A stretch of 64,000 nucleotides of DNA, taken from contig OX637796.1 of the NCBI GenBank assembly GCA_951802425.1, positions 3,162,001 to 3,226,000 on the forward strand, in the 5' to 3' direction. This DNA is from Clavaria fumosa (taxonomy: Eukaryota > Basidiomycota > Agaricomycetes > Agaricales > Clavariaceae). Both the position numbers and the translations under genes were made by a program. The notes under the pieces were generated by a model. It ran no database searches, had not been told where the DNA came from, and saw nothing but the letters and a program-made list of their open reading frames with translations. Below are positions 1 to 12,435 of the stretch, piece after piece (the stretch's first letter is position 1; each line of letters opens with the position of its first letter).

Positions 1-3000
1 CTCTAGCGGTTCACGATTAGGCTCATGTGCGAGCAGGCTATTGGCATTGCTCTGGAGTCACGTCGTCTGGATGTCGTATCCAGAGTTTACGAAGTCACAG
101 GAGACGTTTCTCTCCTTTCTTACACCATGGAGGCCGTCCTCGACACGGCGTTCCCCCTTTCGTACCGCAAGCAAGTTCTGCAGTTCCTGTATCCCATCTT
201 TCCGCCGCCAACAAGCGACTCCAAGTCGCCTCACATACATTCTATCACTCGACTTCTAGTGACTTTGAGTAGCCCAACGCTCACCGTCCCTTTGTTGAAA
301 TCCCTGGTACCTCATGAGAAACTCCTAGCGTATCAGTTCGCCTTCGATCTGGCAGAAGGTGGTAGCCAGGATTTCTTGGAAAGTCTTCGCAACGAGTTGC
401 CTCAGGATGACGATGTATGTCCCAGCGTTTTCTCCTGTTACTAATCCTGATGCACGCGAGTTACAGATATTTGATAACTTGCGAAAGATCCTCACGGGAC
501 AAGAATCGATCAGATTATACCTCGAATTCCTCAGACGCAACAACAAGGTCGATATGCTCATATTGAAAAATACGAAGGTGGGTCACCGTTTAGCGGATAG
601 TGAATGACTGAAAAGTCAAGCTCTGTGCAGGACATCCTGGAGCCCCGGTTCTCTATCTATCACAATGCTCTCACGCTACAAAATGCTTTCATGCACGCCG
701 GGACCACGTCAGACACATTCTTACGCGAGAATCTCGAGTGGCTAGGTATAGCCTCCAATTGGGCCAAATTTTCGGCAACAGCGGCTTTGGGAGTGATACA
801 CAAGGGCTACTTTGAAGAAGGCATGACCATCCTCGGCCCCTACCTCCCGTCGTCTGCTGGAGAAAGCCAACTACAAGGCGCTGCTTATTCGGAAGGCGGT
901 GCTCTCTATGCTCTCGGATTGATCAATGCAGGATGTGGAAGCGGATGGACGGTGGAGGAATACTTACGAGACAGCTTGAAGTCTGCACAAGGCGAAGTCG
1001 TGCAGCACGGCGCGGCCCTCGGCCTTGGTATTGCAGGGATGGGTGGACGAAATAGCGAAGCGTATGACGACCTCAAGCAAGCCTTATTTACGGACTCGGC
1101 TGTCGCTGGCGAGGCAGCTGGATATGCGATGGGCCTCATCATGTTGGGTACCGCTGACGTGGCTTGTGACGAGGAAATGCTCACGTATGCGCGGGAGACA
1201 CAGCATGAGAAGATCATTCGAGGGCTCGCCATTGGTCTAGCGTTCCTATACTACGGTCGCCAAGAGGAAGCAGATGCTACCATCAAGGCTCGTCTCGCCG
1301 ACAAAGTGGGTCAGCTTGGCATTCTTTATATTCTGTTTCTTATCCAATCTCTCGCAGGATCCTATCTTGCGATATGGAGGAGTCTATATGCTCGCTTTGG
1401 CCTATGCTGGCACCTCGAATGGCAAGGCAGTCCGACAGCTGTTGCACATTGCAGTCTCCGACACTTCGGATGATGTTCGACGAGCGGCAGTGACATCGCT
1501 TGCGTTCTTGTTATTCAAGAATCCGGGTCAAGTCCCACGACTTGTGCAACTTCTCAGCGAAAGCTACAATCCTCATGTCCGTTGCGGTGCCACGCTCGCA
1601 TTGGGGATTGCCTGTGCCGGCACGGGCCTCCAGGTAGTTTCCATCCAGCATCTTGTGATTCCCTTTTGACACTCACACTTGCTTTCTCTTAAGGACGCCG
1701 TCGAGATCCTCGAACCGATGACGAAGGACAGCGTTGACTTCGTGCGTCAAGGAGCCTTCATTGCCCTAGGCATGATTCTCGTCCAGCAATCCGAGGCGTC
1801 ATCACCATCCATGGCTTCCACTCGTGCGCTGTATGCAAAGGTCATCGCTGACAAGCATGAAGATCCAATGTCTCGTTTTGGTGCAGCGATCGGTCAAGGA
1901 TTTATTGACGCTGGCGGCAGGAACGTAACCATCAGTTTGCAGAGCCGTGCCGGCAGCAGGAATACAAGCGCTATTGTGGGAATGGTCCTGTTCTGTCAGT
2001 TCTGGTACTGGTTCCCGTTGGCCCATTGTGCATGCTTGGCATTCGAGCCGACGGCTATCATCGGCTTAAATGGCGATTTGAAGGTACACATTCATCATGA
2101 TCGACTGCCAAAAAGGTTACTAACAGTTTGACAGGCGCCTAAGTTCGAATTCATTTCTAATGCCAAACCGAGCCTGTTCGCATATCCTCCTGCAACGAAG
2201 CCACCGAGGAAAGAAGCTGTTTCCAAGGTGGCCGTCGCTGTATTGTCGACCACTGCGAAGGTCAAGGCGAGGGAAAAAAAGAAGGCTGCTGCTGATGGCG
2301 ACGCTATGGAAGTCGTGTGTACTTTTATTTTTGTGGCGTACTTTTCCTTGTCTCATTGTGTGCTTTTTGAAGGACGACAAAACTGATTCCAAGAAGGACA
2401 CGGACGTGGAGATGAAGATTGATGACCAACCGTCTTCGTTCAAGCACGGCGACATTTCCCCCATCAATGGTTCTATTTCAACTCTCGCTGAGGATAGCAA
2501 AGCAACAAATGCTAAATCTGCCAGGAAAGCCGAGCCAACATCCGAGACTTTGCCCAATTTGTCTCGGGTCACTCCTGCACAATTAGCTCATATCATTTTC
2601 CCTGCGGATGGCCGATATGTACCTGTGCGACCCGTGGCCACAGTTTTGGGGACTTCAAAAGCTGCTAAACCTCCCTCTGCCGTCGGTACGACTTCTGTCG
2701 GTTTCGGTCAGACATCCGGGAAGTGTGCGGGTGGGGGAGGAATCCTCATTTTGATGGATCTGCGACCGGATCTCGAGGCTGAATTCATTGATCTGTTCCC
2801 TCCTCCCGTCGCACCGCCAGTGGAAGTTCCTTCTGGAGCAGTGCCAAATGGCCACGCGCTCGCCGGTCCCCCCTCAGCTGCGCCACAGGTCGCGGATTCT
2901 ACCCCCGAAGCTGATCCTCCAGAAGCATTTGAGGTTCGTGACTGTCCCTGTATTGGTTATTTTCCATGATTGATCTGCAATACAGTATCCATTTGACAAT

Positions 3001-3009
3001 GATACGTGA
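1..3009 (+). CDS. RPN2: 26S proteasome regulatory subunit Rpn2 (PSMD1), 5' truncated by window edge
   Basis: Largest scaffold subunit of the 19S proteasome base, recognised from its toroidal proteasome/cyclosome repeats (for example [44 protein letters not shown]). Positions 1-6 look like the end of an upstream intron (ctctag), so the first visible exon begins at 7. Exons: 7-414, 467-577, 631-1305, 1358-1633, 1694-2083, 2135-2314, 2373-2933, 2986-3009. All junctions are phase 0 and each exon is a multiple of three. The last exon of 24 nt restores the family's C-terminal YPFD. An acidic/Lys-rich insert ([12 protein letters not shown] region) precedes the conserved C-terminal domain. The missing N-terminus lies upstream of the window. 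Identification is firm; splice sites are inferred. Confidence 0.95.
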
Positions 3010-3329
3010 TAGTGGACTGACTGCGGTGTTAAGAATACGTATCCATATCGTTAATGAACCCTCCTTTACCTGAGCCGTCTTCGACTCCTCGTGTGTAATA
3101 CGGACGATTGACGTGTGCGTCGAAGCTGGTCTCGCAATATCATTTCGTACTCATTTATTCTCCAACTGTGTATGATGAGTGGTGCACGGGCCTTACAAGA
3201 TGTTGGAGGCACGTGATGTGTGACACTGACTGTGGCGTGACTATTGTGGCTCCACGGTAAGTCCGTGGATTGTGCGGCCCGTCTTAGATCACTTGGATCT
3301 TACTTGAAGTTCGGCGCACATCAACCATC
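3010..3329. other. Intergenic, RPN2 3' / importin alpha 5'
   Basis: 320 bp between two genes of the same orientation. It should hold the RPN2 3' UTR and the importin alpha promoter and leader. No ORF with family resemblance, no RNA gene and no repeat was recognised. Confidence 0.5.
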
Positions 3330-5234
3330 ATGGATACTCGCTCTCAAAGTCGCAGTAAGTTTTTAGACCTGCTAGTTTGGCGGCGGCATAAAGCGTTAGG
3401 GACAATCCTGATGAGACATCTCGTTATAAACAGCGTACAAAAACAAAGGCGGACTCAAGCAAGAGGATTTGAGACGTCGCAGGGAAGAGTTGCAGGTGGA
3501 GATCAGACGTCAGAAACGCGAGGAGAACATTGCGAAGAGGAGGAATCACCTCCCAGCCTCAACTACAGCTGACTCAGACTCGGACGAGCACACCCCATGG
3601 GATCCTGATGTGAGCCATTGATATCCGTCGATCGAACGCGACGTTTTCTTTTCTCATGACAATTTTTGAAGTTGGCCAAAGATTTGGTTGCAGCAGTGTT
3701 CAGTGAAGACCCTGTCCTCCAAGGGGAGGCCACCACCACGTTTCGCAAGCTACTTTCAAAGGAACGGAGCCCTCCCATCGAAAAAGTTATTCATTGTGGC
3801 GTTGTTCCCCGGTTCGTCGAATTCCTGAAAAACGGAGATCCCCTGCTCCAGGTATCCTGCCATCTTCATATAACGTCTCAGACTTGCTCACGATCGCCTG
3901 GCGTTCTTTTCAGTTTGAAGCCGCATGGGCGCTAACCAACATTGCGTCTGGCACTCCTGAGCACACCAAGGTCGTCATCAATGCGGGTGCGGTACCTGTC
4001 TTCATCGAATTGCTCTCTTCTCGTAGCACGGATGTCCGCGAGCAAGCAGTATGGGCGCTTGGGAACATTGCTGGGGACAGTTGTGCCTGCAGAGACTACG
4101 TGCTTGAGCAGGGCGCGTTGCGCCCTCTGCTGACTCTGTTGAGCGAGGAGCACAAGATCAGCATGCTTCGGAACGCCACATGGACATTGAGCAATTTCTG
4201 CCGTGGTAAAGCGCCCCAACCAAATTGGAGACTTGTGAGTCATCTCTAGGCTGTCTTCTAGTTGTTACTGACGATTAGTCCCTTAGATCTCTCCGGCTTT
4301 GACGGTTCTGACAAAGCTGATATATTCTCTCGACGACGAGATCCTTATCGACGCTTGCTGGGCAATCTCATATCTTTCCGATGGCCTGAATGATAAAATT
4401 CAGGCTGTGATCGAGTCTGGGGTTTGTCGTCGGCTTGTCGATCTTTTGATGCATCCTTCCGCCTCCGTTCAGACCCCTGCACTACGCTCTGTGGGGAATA
4501 TTGTCACAGGGGACGATCTTCAAACACAAGTAATCATTGCATCTGGTGCACTTCCCGCTTTGTTGTCCTTGCTCTCTTCGCCAAAGGAGGGTATCAGGAA
4601 GGAAGCTTGCTGGACGCTTTCCAATATCACTGCTGGCTCGCCGCAACAGATCCAGGCCGTCATTGACGCCAATATTATCCCTCCTTTGATCAACATTCTC
4701 CAGCATGCAGACTTCAAGACGAGGAAGGAGGCGTGCTGGGCTGTTTCAAATGCCACGTCTGGGGCTTCTCAAGAGCCCTCGCAGATACGCTACCTCGTCC
4801 AGCAGGGATGTATCAAACCATTATGCGACATCCTGACGATGTCGGATAATAAGATCATCTCTGTTGCCCTTGATGGTCTAGACAATATCCTGAAAGTTGG
4901 CGAGATGGATAAGAATTCGCCTGATAGGGGAGGGGCCTCCAATCTGTACGCCTTATTCGTCGAGGAGGCCGGTGGTATGTACACGATTCACGATTTGCAA
5001 CAACACGAGAACGGGGATATCTACAGGAAGGCGTTCGGTATCATGGACAGGTACTTCCCCGATGATGATGAAGAAACTGACATCACCGCACCCGCCGACT
5101 CTAACGGTACTTTCTCGGTCAGTCTTTTATATCCTGCACTACCCCCCAGTCATGCTCATGCAGCATCTGCCCTTTTGTAGTTCCAATCAGACGTCAACGT
5201 CCCTCAGGGAGGATTCAACTTTGGTCAACAGTAA
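3330..5234 (+). CDS. SRP1: Importin subunit alpha (karyopherin alpha)
   Basis: Adaptor that binds classical nuclear localisation signals and pairs with importin beta. The 528-aa product starts with a basic IBB domain ([20 protein letters not shown], about residues 22-41), followed by ten armadillo-type repeats with the NLS-groove pattern W..SN or W..N ([33 protein letters not shown]). It ends in GGFNFGQQ. Exons: 3330-3354, 3434-3609, 3672-3851, 3914-4234, 4287-5117, 5181-5234. The first exon is only 25 nt (MDTRSQSR plus one base) and the last is 54 nt. Length and domain order are normal for the family. It converges with LSM5, whose stop is 192 bp away. Confidence 0.96.
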
Positions 5235-5426
5235 ATTACCTATGTGCCATACGCATAGCTGTTCTGTGCTTGTCAATGCTGTCACCCCGAATTGTCAATT
5301 CCCACGTCAGCGTATCGCTGTCGTGTTCTAGGCTTTGCCTCAATTGCCTCGTAGGTAGAATACATGAAATAACAAGTATGTAGCGTGATAACATAAGACC
5401 GAAGCCGACAGCAGGCTGCGTGCTGG

Positions 5427-5863
5427 TTACGCTTCAGGCCCTGCACTTCCAGGGATCAGCTGCAGCAGATCACAATTCATTTAGACGGTCACCATAAAGG
5501 TTTGAAAGCACTCGCACCATGCATATATTATTTCCGTTGAGAAGCGTATGCGCCAACTTCGTCGTTTTCTTCCCTTGTGGAGTAGTTTCGCTACACACGC
5601 GGCGACTCTGAGCACGATGATAAGACGATAAGTACACCTATTTCACTCACTACTCTGTCACGTCTTCCAGCACCATGTCTGTCAGATAGACGCAGGTGAG
5701 AGGACGCGCGGCAGAGGCGTGTTTGGGTTTGAATAGACTTACTGACGAAATCATCAAAACCCAGCAGAGTTCCAGTGAACTCGCGGTCGCTCTTCGTAAT
5801 AACCCATATCCGTGAGCCGATACATCTGTCAATCAGTTCTAGAGGGAGGATTTGTGCTGCCAT
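5427..5863 (-). CDS. LSM5: U6 snRNA-associated Sm-like protein LSm5
   Basis: Subunit of the heptameric LSm1-7 (cytoplasmic mRNA decay) and LSm2-8 (nuclear U6 snRNA) rings. The spliced product is 84 aa. It has an Sm1 motif (CIGSRIWVITKSDREFTGTL, LGFDDFVNMVLEDVTEYE) and an Sm2 motif (LLNGNNICM), then LIPGSAGPEA at the C-terminus. Exons in transcript order: 5743-5863, 5651-5678, 5518-5590, 5427-5459, with a 28-nt second exon. Introns are 64, 60 and 58 nt. It is slightly shorter than the usual ~90 aa because the N-terminal tail is short (MAAQILPLEL). Its start lies 86 bp from the start of the divergent ACB/ankyrin gene. Confidence 0.93.
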
Positions 5864-5949
5864 CTCGCACAACCCAGTGAACGAAGAAGGTTTGTTTGGT
5901 TTCAAAGGTGCTGCCAAACGGAGCTTAAAGAAGAAATTACACATCTGCG
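5864..5949. promoter_or_regulatory. Short shared divergent promoter (LSM5 / ACB-ankyrin gene)
   Basis: Only 86 bp separate the two start codons of the head-to-head genes, so both 5' leaders and core promoters must share or overlap this DNA or reach into the neighbouring gene. No TATA box was assigned. The functional role is inferred from geometry only. Confidence 0.5.
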
Positions 5950-6822
5950 ATGCACATCCCCTCATCGTCGTTCGAGTCAGCAGCGAACTATCTGTCGACT
6001 GCTTCGTCGGCGTCAAATGCCGCCCTTCCTGTTAAACTAGAGGTTTTTCGCTCGTAAACCCTTTCCATAGCCCCTGCTAATCTCAGCCTCAGTTGTATGG
6101 TCTATATAAGTGCTTGACCGTTTCGGTCACACCCGCTACTAAAAGACCGTCTATATTCGACATGACGGGAAGAGCAAAATGGGATGCATGGGAGAACGCT
6201 AGCAAGACCTGGGGTTCTAGACTCGGGGATGCAGAACAACGATATAAGGAGATTGCAAAAGAACTCGGGTGGGTGGAAGGGGAGCCTGGAGCGGGAAAGC
6301 AGAAGGGCGAAGAAAACATGGACGAAACGGGAAAATCCATCGTGGATAATGACGAGGGACAGAGCACCGTGCGGAGTGGTGGTGGGCTTGGCAAGTCGGT
6401 GTCAATGATCCCGATCCCTGCTGCCGACGCCGAGACCCAGGGAACTCTGCAAGGTCTAGCCTTGTCAAATAATGTGGCCGGGATTGCCGCTCTACTGCAA
6501 CGCCAACCGGACATCAACCTCAACGCTCTCGACCAATCGGTATGTTTAATCTGTTGTGATCTCCTCTGGTTGCCCAACGTAGATACTGGATAGGGCTACG
6601 CAGCGTTGCATTTCGCCGCCGACAGAGGTTACATCGAAGTCGTGCGGTTTCTGACGCAGAAAGGTGCAGACGTGAACTTGAAGGTGCGCATTCCTCAGCT
6701 GAGCAGTCTTGCCCCTAACGTGAAAATTTTTACAGGATGCAGATGGCTATACTGCCACAGAGCTGGCGCGTATCGCGGGGCACGTCGATATTGTGGTAAT
6801 GTTAGAAAAGGGCAATGAATAA
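5950..6822 (+). CDS. Acyl-CoA-binding domain protein with C-terminal ankyrin repeats (ACBD6-like)
   Basis: 238-aa protein. The ACB domain spans about residues 1-80 (FESAANYL near the start, LYGLYK, then KRPSIFDMTGRAKWDAWENA), carrying the usual YGLYK and KAKWDAW-type acyl-CoA contacts. Two ankyrin repeats follow (GYAALHFAADRGYIEVVRFL and DADGYTATELARIAGHVDIV). Exons: 5950-6042, 6093-6539, 6594-6683, 6736-6822. The start at 5950 (MHIPSSSFES) is the first in-frame Met of the exon needed to complete the ACB domain. The architecture matches ACBD6, which in animals binds long-chain acyl-CoA and stimulates N-myristoylation; that role here is inference. A polar linker rich in E, G and K joins the two domains. 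Confidence 0.88.
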
Positions 6823-6971
6823 TCGTGGCTGTAGATATTCAGATATTGATATTGCGATGAATGTCCATTGAATGCGACCACACAGAGCGCAGGGGACCAT
6901 ATTGCCTGACGAATAAGCAAAGTCTGGATGCGCAAGGCGTGGCGAGACAGTCGAAACCGTCAGTAGCACCA

Positions 6972-7371
6972 TCACGTCGCAGATGAGCCTGTTGTGTTTG
7001 GGTTCCTGGGTGGATCGCTGGGGCCTGTCGCCTTTGGATGATACTTCGAGTCTGGCGGTATGAGCCCTCCCTTGGATCGGCAGGGTGAGTTGTGTCTTTT
7101 CAAGGGTCAAAAATCAAGTAGGGAAATGCACCAACTCCAGGAGCTTCACCGCCGATTTGCTCGGTAAAGCGCCCTGCTTGAGCCAATATTTTATTCTATC
7201 CACACTCCACCGCACTGTCTTATGTGTAAAACCGAGGTGGAGACGGGGATCGTACACTCCCAGTGTTTCTATGGGCTTGGAGTCACGAGCGGCGCGCTGG
7301 TTCGTGGCAACGAGGTGAAAGACACGGTTGAGGCGATTGCCATGCATCGCTAGTCGGATACGGACAGTCAT
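6972..7371 (-). CDS. MRPS16: Mitochondrial small-subunit ribosomal protein bS16m
   Basis: 112-aa homologue of bacterial S16 in the mitoribosome. Visible S16 signatures are VRIRLAMHGNRLNRVFHLV at the N-terminus, ETLGVYDPR in the middle and VDRIKYWLKQGALPS towards the end of the core. Exons: 7132-7371 and 6972-7070, with a 61-nt intron (GT-AG, phase 0). Unspliced translation would end ten codons earlier with an unrelated tail. Splicing instead gives the extension GGLIPPDSKYHPKA, which fits fungal S16 tails and ends after a Pro/Asn/Thr-rich stretch. The conserved N-terminus begins at the first Met, so any mitochondrial targeting must lie in the mature N-terminus. It is divergent from the tRNA-Gln gene 102 bp away. 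Confidence 0.9.
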
Positions 7372-7473
7372 CGTCCGCGTCTATGGTTGTGCTGCAGAAC
7401 GGCGAAGTCGTCAAATTCTCGGTAGTGCTCTCAGAGTCTGTCATGGTAGACATTATCCCATAAAAGGAAAGCT

Positions 7474-7544
7474 GGCGGTATGGTGTAGTGGTTATCACAT
7501 CAGATTCTGATTCTGGGAACCCTGGTTCGATTCCGGGTACTGCC
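7474..7544 (+). tRNA. tRNA-Gln (anticodon CUG)
   Basis: 71-nt cloverleaf. The acceptor arms GGCGGTA and TACTGCC pair with one G-U. The D arm is TGTAGTGGTTATCAC-like. The anticodon stem TCAGA/TCTGG encloses loop TTCTGAT with anticodon CTG, which reads CAG. The T arm is CCTGG TTCGATT CCGGG. There is no intron. A T-run immediately downstream (7545-7549, and again from about 7553) fits RNA polymerase III termination. The internal A and B boxes are intact. CCA is not encoded, as expected for a nuclear gene. Confidence 0.93.
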
Positions 7545-7549
7545 TTTTT
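7545..7549 (+). terminator. RNA polymerase III T-run terminator of tRNA-Gln
   Basis: Five T residues directly after the tRNA 3' end, with a second T-run a few bases later. Confidence 0.7.
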
Positions 7550-7647
7550 GATTTTTTACTCATCTTCGTTTGCTCTATCATCAGGCATCTCAAATAGTGG
7601 CAGATTAGATAAATTAATCTTGTCTAAATGAATTGCAGAAAAACTAT

Positions 7648-9058
7648 CTATATCACTAGACCTGCCGCTTTCATTGCCTGTCAACAGTGGTCAAGCATCA
7701 TATCGAGGGCAAAAGCAGCAGTCCTTTACCTTGAGCATCTCCGATCCAATGTTCGCAGGGCTGTCCGTTACGATTGCACCTGCTCGTTCCAGGGCGGCCA
7801 CTTTATCCGATGCGGCCCCTATAAGAGAGATCAGCTTCACCATTCGCGAGTGAAAATTTTACAGAACCGGAACCTTTTCCGCCAGAAATGATAGCACCGG
7901 CGTGCCCCATGCGTCGACCTGGCGGCGCTGTGCGACCAGCGATGAAACCAACCACAGGTTTCGGTTTTGCTCGCGTTTTGTTGTACTTCTCTAGATACTC
8001 TGCAGCTTCTTCTTCCATCGAACCGCCAATCTCACCGATTATGACAATTCCTAGATAGAAGAGTGAGTAGTAGAAATGAGCAGTATTACGAGCCAACGCA
8101 CCGTCGGTATGCTCATCCTCTAGAAACACCTTGATAACATCTACATGTTGAGTTCCTGGGAAGGGATCACCACCTATCCCGACACAGAGTGACTGCCCCA
8201 GTCCCACGTCCGTTGTTTGAGCAACAGCTTCATACGTCAAAGTGCCAGAACGTGACACTATGCCTGAATTTTCTGAATGTCAAAGCGCACAAACACGGCA
8301 TCATGAGTCTCACCTATTCTGCCTGGTCGATGGATATGGCCTGGTTGTATCCCGAGTTTACAACCGAGAGGGTTGATGACTCCAGGACAATTAGGGCCGA
8401 CCAGACGCGACTTGGATTGACTCTTAAGGGCATTGAGCACCTTCGTCCTTATGTTAGGTCGAACACTCAGAACACCATGTGAAAACGCACCTTGATTTCA
8501 TCAGCTTGCGGAATGCCTTCGGTGATGCAAACAATTAGACCAATCTCGTTTTCGATTGCCTCGAGTATCGCATCGGCAGCTGTTGGTGGAGGAACGTATA
8601 ACACAGTCGCGTCAGGTTGTGTTTCTCTAACAGCCTACAGGCCTATCAACAACACGGAAGACAAACAGTTGTGAGGGAAATAAAACGAACCTCTTTCACC
8701 GTGCCAAACACAGGCAGACCAAGGTGTGTCTGGCCCGCTTTCTTTGGCGACGTGCCTCCGACCATCTTCGTGCCGTATGCAAGGGCTTCCCTGATATGAA
8801 ATGTACCCTGCGTACAGGTATCAGTGACAAAACAATAATCCAATGTCCTATGCTTCTTCACCGTCTTCCCCGTGAAGCCTTGGCACAGGACTTTGGTATC
8901 TTTATGAACACGAAGGTTATGAATGGTGTCCGCATAGCTTCTGCATGACGGCGAACTCGAAAACAGCCGGCGTCCGCCTAGAGACACAACTCAGAGATAC
9001 ACGGAGTGATAGTGGTCACTTCCTCACGCAGTGCGGACTGCCCGGCGCAACGAAACAT
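7648..9058 (-). CDS. LSC1: Succinyl-CoA ligase alpha subunit, mitochondrial
   Basis: TCA-cycle enzyme subunit that forms the phosphohistidine intermediate and binds CoA. The 330-aa product starts with an Arg/Ser-rich presequence ([20 protein letters not shown]), then the CoA-binding Rossmann part ([24 protein letters not shown]), [21 protein letters not shown], the [10 protein letters not shown] loop and the active-site histidine segment [16 protein letters not shown]. Exons: 9028-9058, 8862-8977, 8691-8807, 8491-8634, 8314-8440, 8102-8263, 7874-8050, 7730-7818, 7648-7677. The first exon (31 nt) is needed for the targeting peptide. One splice junction gives GKTGTFH where most family members have GKQGTFH. 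Length is normal. Confidence 0.94.
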
Positions 9059-9197
9059 CTCAGCGACGATGTCAGTCGTCGGAGAAGGATTGATGTTGCG
9101 TGTTTGTTTCTCTCGCCAAACACTTTATTGGCAGGCATGTTTGATCAATTGACACTAACGACGTAGAATAAAATTTGATATCAATACACTCCCAGCT

Positions 9198-12100
9198 TCA
9201 ACGACCAAGGCCTGTTCGTCTTCGGTCCTTGACTTTGCTTGATGTTCTGTGCAGACTGAGCAACGCATATTTGACCTTGTCGAATTGTTGGGCGGTCACG
9301 GCACTTATGATCATCATAATCAGGGCGTTTGGAGAGAAGGCAACAACACGATGCCACGAACCTGTTGACATCAGCTAAAAACTGTGTTTTAGCTTGGCTT
9401 GTAAGCGACGATCCTGGCAGTTGTTGTGTCACCGCAGGCAGCCAAGTTAACAGCCGTTGAGACCACATGACAGCGATTGCCCGGAAGATGGTGACGACGG
9501 CCGAAGTGGAATCGGCTGGAAAATCCCCGACGAGTCCGGACAAGAGATACCTTAGAAACTCGAATCCGCCTTCTTCCATGACGCTAATTATCGCGGCGGC
9601 ATAGATAGATTTCGGAGGAGACGAAGCGGTGGGGGGAACAAGACTTTCATGTGTCAAAATAACCCGGAATAAATCCAACGCGACGAATATAATATCAGAC
9701 TGAACGAGGGTGAGCGCGGTCACCGCCGCCCTGAAGGCGAGAGGAAAGGCAGAGGAAGGGAAGAAAACATCAGGCGCAAACTCGACAAGCTGCAGAAGCA
9801 TTTGCAGGTAGTCTTCCATGACTAAAAAGAATATCAGATGCGCCCACAAGTTAAAACAGAGTCAAACCATCTGGAATTTCGCCTGGCGGTTTATGATGCA
9901 GTAAATCGACCAACTTGCGAGTCGACCGTTCATACACTTCTAGAAAAGCAGAGCGCAAGCCCGGATCTTTCTCGCTCCCAAACCGGTCTATGAGTTTGCC
10001 CGCGATCCAAATGTAACATGAAAAGCCCGTGGCTTCGAAGGAAACCATCATTCTCGAAAGTAATGCAGGTGCGATGGGAAGGGCAGCATTGCCGAATAGA
10101 GTAATGGCATGACGAAGAACGCGGGTGGCCCTTTCCGCTGAGTGATGGTCAGAGCCGTACTTGGACAAGAAATTGTCAAAAATTGCCCAGGCTTCTGGGC
10201 ATGTGCCACTGCAAGCAGCCGGAAGATGTTCGCCGAAAGTCTGAATGATATGGAGCATTGTCTCTAGGTTTTCGAGCGCGTCTAGACGAAATGAGACATG
10301 AAATTCGCAGTGAAATGTGTTGTTCAACCTACCGTAAACGTCAAATAGTTCCTGCTTGGTAGCAGGTCTTGTTTGGGTTGTCACAGCGTGCACGCGTTCG
10401 ATGATATCCAGCGAAAACGTCTTCAGAGACTCGGCGGCTCTCTCCATGGGCATGGCTGAGATGACGTGAGCGATGGCCTCGTACACTTGATGCCGATCGG
10501 ATTGGTCTAATTTCAAGCCAGTAGTCCTCAAAAACGTATGCAAAGTGGGCAAAAAATTCACGAGATGCTGCAAGGGTGTAAGTAATATGAGGGTTTTATG
10601 CATGGAGGGACTCTACATACTTGTTTGCAATCTTGACAAAGGTATTTAAGGGCTTGCCCGGCTGCGGCCGAGACTTCGGGATCCGGATCACTGAAGCCAG
10701 TGGAGACATATTGGAGCTGAACTGCAATGTATTCTGGGTGTATGTTGATCCATTCGGTGTAGCGCGAGATGATGAGCAGCGCAGCGTATCGGATCCTGGG
10801 ATGATCGGGGAGAGATGGAATCATATCCATGACTTTGGGTACAACGCTGTTATCGCTAGAATCGACCTCAGCTCCCATAGATCTCATAGCAAATAATGGC
10901 GCTTCGATATCCTGCCATGTAACGGTCTCGGGAGCGTGGGAAAGTGCAGTGGTGATTTTTGAGTACGCTGTGAGCAAACACGCATCTGTGCCGAGGACGA
11001 AGCAGCAGTCTTTGAGTGTGTCACCCATAACATGGCGAAAGGCGCGGAAATTGTCTGCTTCTTGGCTGGTGGAGACTGCCTGAATTGGAGGAAATTGGAG
11101 ATGCCGAACGATAACATCCACGAGAGCTCTGTACGCATCGAGGAATAAGGGCGAGACCGTGGGTTTTTTGCCTATGCTTTGCGCCAGTCGCATCCAGAAT
11201 GGGAACGTTATGGGGACGATATCTAGGTCAGGATAAGCTGAACAATCGCTGATCGCCTCGACAATGGGGAAAAAGGCCTCGGTGTGCTGTAGCAGAAGTA
11301 ACCGATAGGTTTCCCCAGCTTCGGCGAAGATCCGCGTATATCCCTTTATTTTTTCGGGGTCGTCTTTATGCTTGCTCAAAAGACCCCTCATAGCCACCAC
11401 CCTAGGGACAATCAGCTCGATGACAGCCATGCTGTCGTCGATTTCTTGAGTCTCGTGAATGATCTCGCAGATAACATCAACTGCGGCGTCGAACAAGTCG
11501 TCGGATGCCAATGCCTCGAATGCATACGCGAAGAGGGGAGTCTCGGCAAGATCTGTGGCGAATACTTCGCCAGCTACCAACCAAGCGCGCAGGCAGTGAA
11601 ACACTTGCGACTGCACTTCGAGGGTGACTCCTGATAACAATGAGGCTGGTTCGAAGTGACGTCGGTCAGAGGGCGATGCAACACACCGGGAGCAGCGACA
11701 TATACAGATAACAAATCCAGTACCTGCTTGGAATTTGCCGTCAACAACCTTGACGATCTCAATCTGTATTCTTCATCCTATACCAATATTCCAGATTCCA
11801 GTCTGACTGTGGGCCGATACAAGATCTTAACACATACTGTGACTGGTATCTTGGTGTTGCCGGTCAATTCTTCGGGAAGCACAGTCAGAAATTGCAGCAA
11901 TGTTGGGACTGTGGCAGGATTTGCCCCAAACGTCTCAATCATTGTCTGTACTGCGTTCGACCATGTGGGCAGTTGCAAAGCAAGTCCAGAGAGCGCAAGT
12001 GAGAGCTGGACAACAATGTTGCGCGGGCCTGCATAATATCGCTCAAGGGCTGTGATAAGAGAATCTTTGAGAGTGAACAGATTGGCCTCGTCCACTTGAT

Positions 12101-12435
12101 GCAAGTCATACGTCATCTGTTGACCATCAACTCAGGTGAAGGGCCGCGATACTAGCGGAACTCTGACCTTGGCCCTCAACGTTTGCGCCGCAAAAAATCT
12201 CGCGGCCATAGGGACATCAGGAGATAGCAGGAGGACATTGCAAGTCGACCATGCCTCTGGCTATGACAGGGGGGCGGATCGAGGGTCAGAGGGTCGAAAC
12301 CGATATTTCGCCAGAAAGTGGATTTACGGAATGCTGAAAATCCTGGAGCCAAGTACTGGCAGTGTCCAGAGATAGCTTGTCCGGCGCGCGACCGAACACA
12401 TCGATGGCCGACAGGAGAGCCTGCATGTCTGTCAT
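9198..12435 (-). CDS. MTR10: Nuclear import receptor Mtr10 / transportin-SR (TNPO3-like)
   Basis: Importin-beta-superfamily receptor; homologues import SR-type mRNA-binding proteins and act in tRNA traffic. The 931-aa product begins MTDMQALLSAIDVFGRAPDK, followed by WLQDFQHSPEAW, the RFFAAQTLRAK block of the exportin-1/importin-beta N-terminal domain, GVTLEVQSQVFHCLRAWL, and helical HEAT repeats to the basic C-terminus KDRRRTGLGR. Exons: 12328-12435, 12168-12260, 11838-12116, 11687-11777, 10621-11630, 10333-10567, 9868-10281, 9362-9821, 9198-9303. The start was taken at the first ATG giving the family N-terminus. Upstream in-frame codons lack an ATG nearby. Splicing of the last exon is needed to reach the conserved tail. 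Confidence 0.92.
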
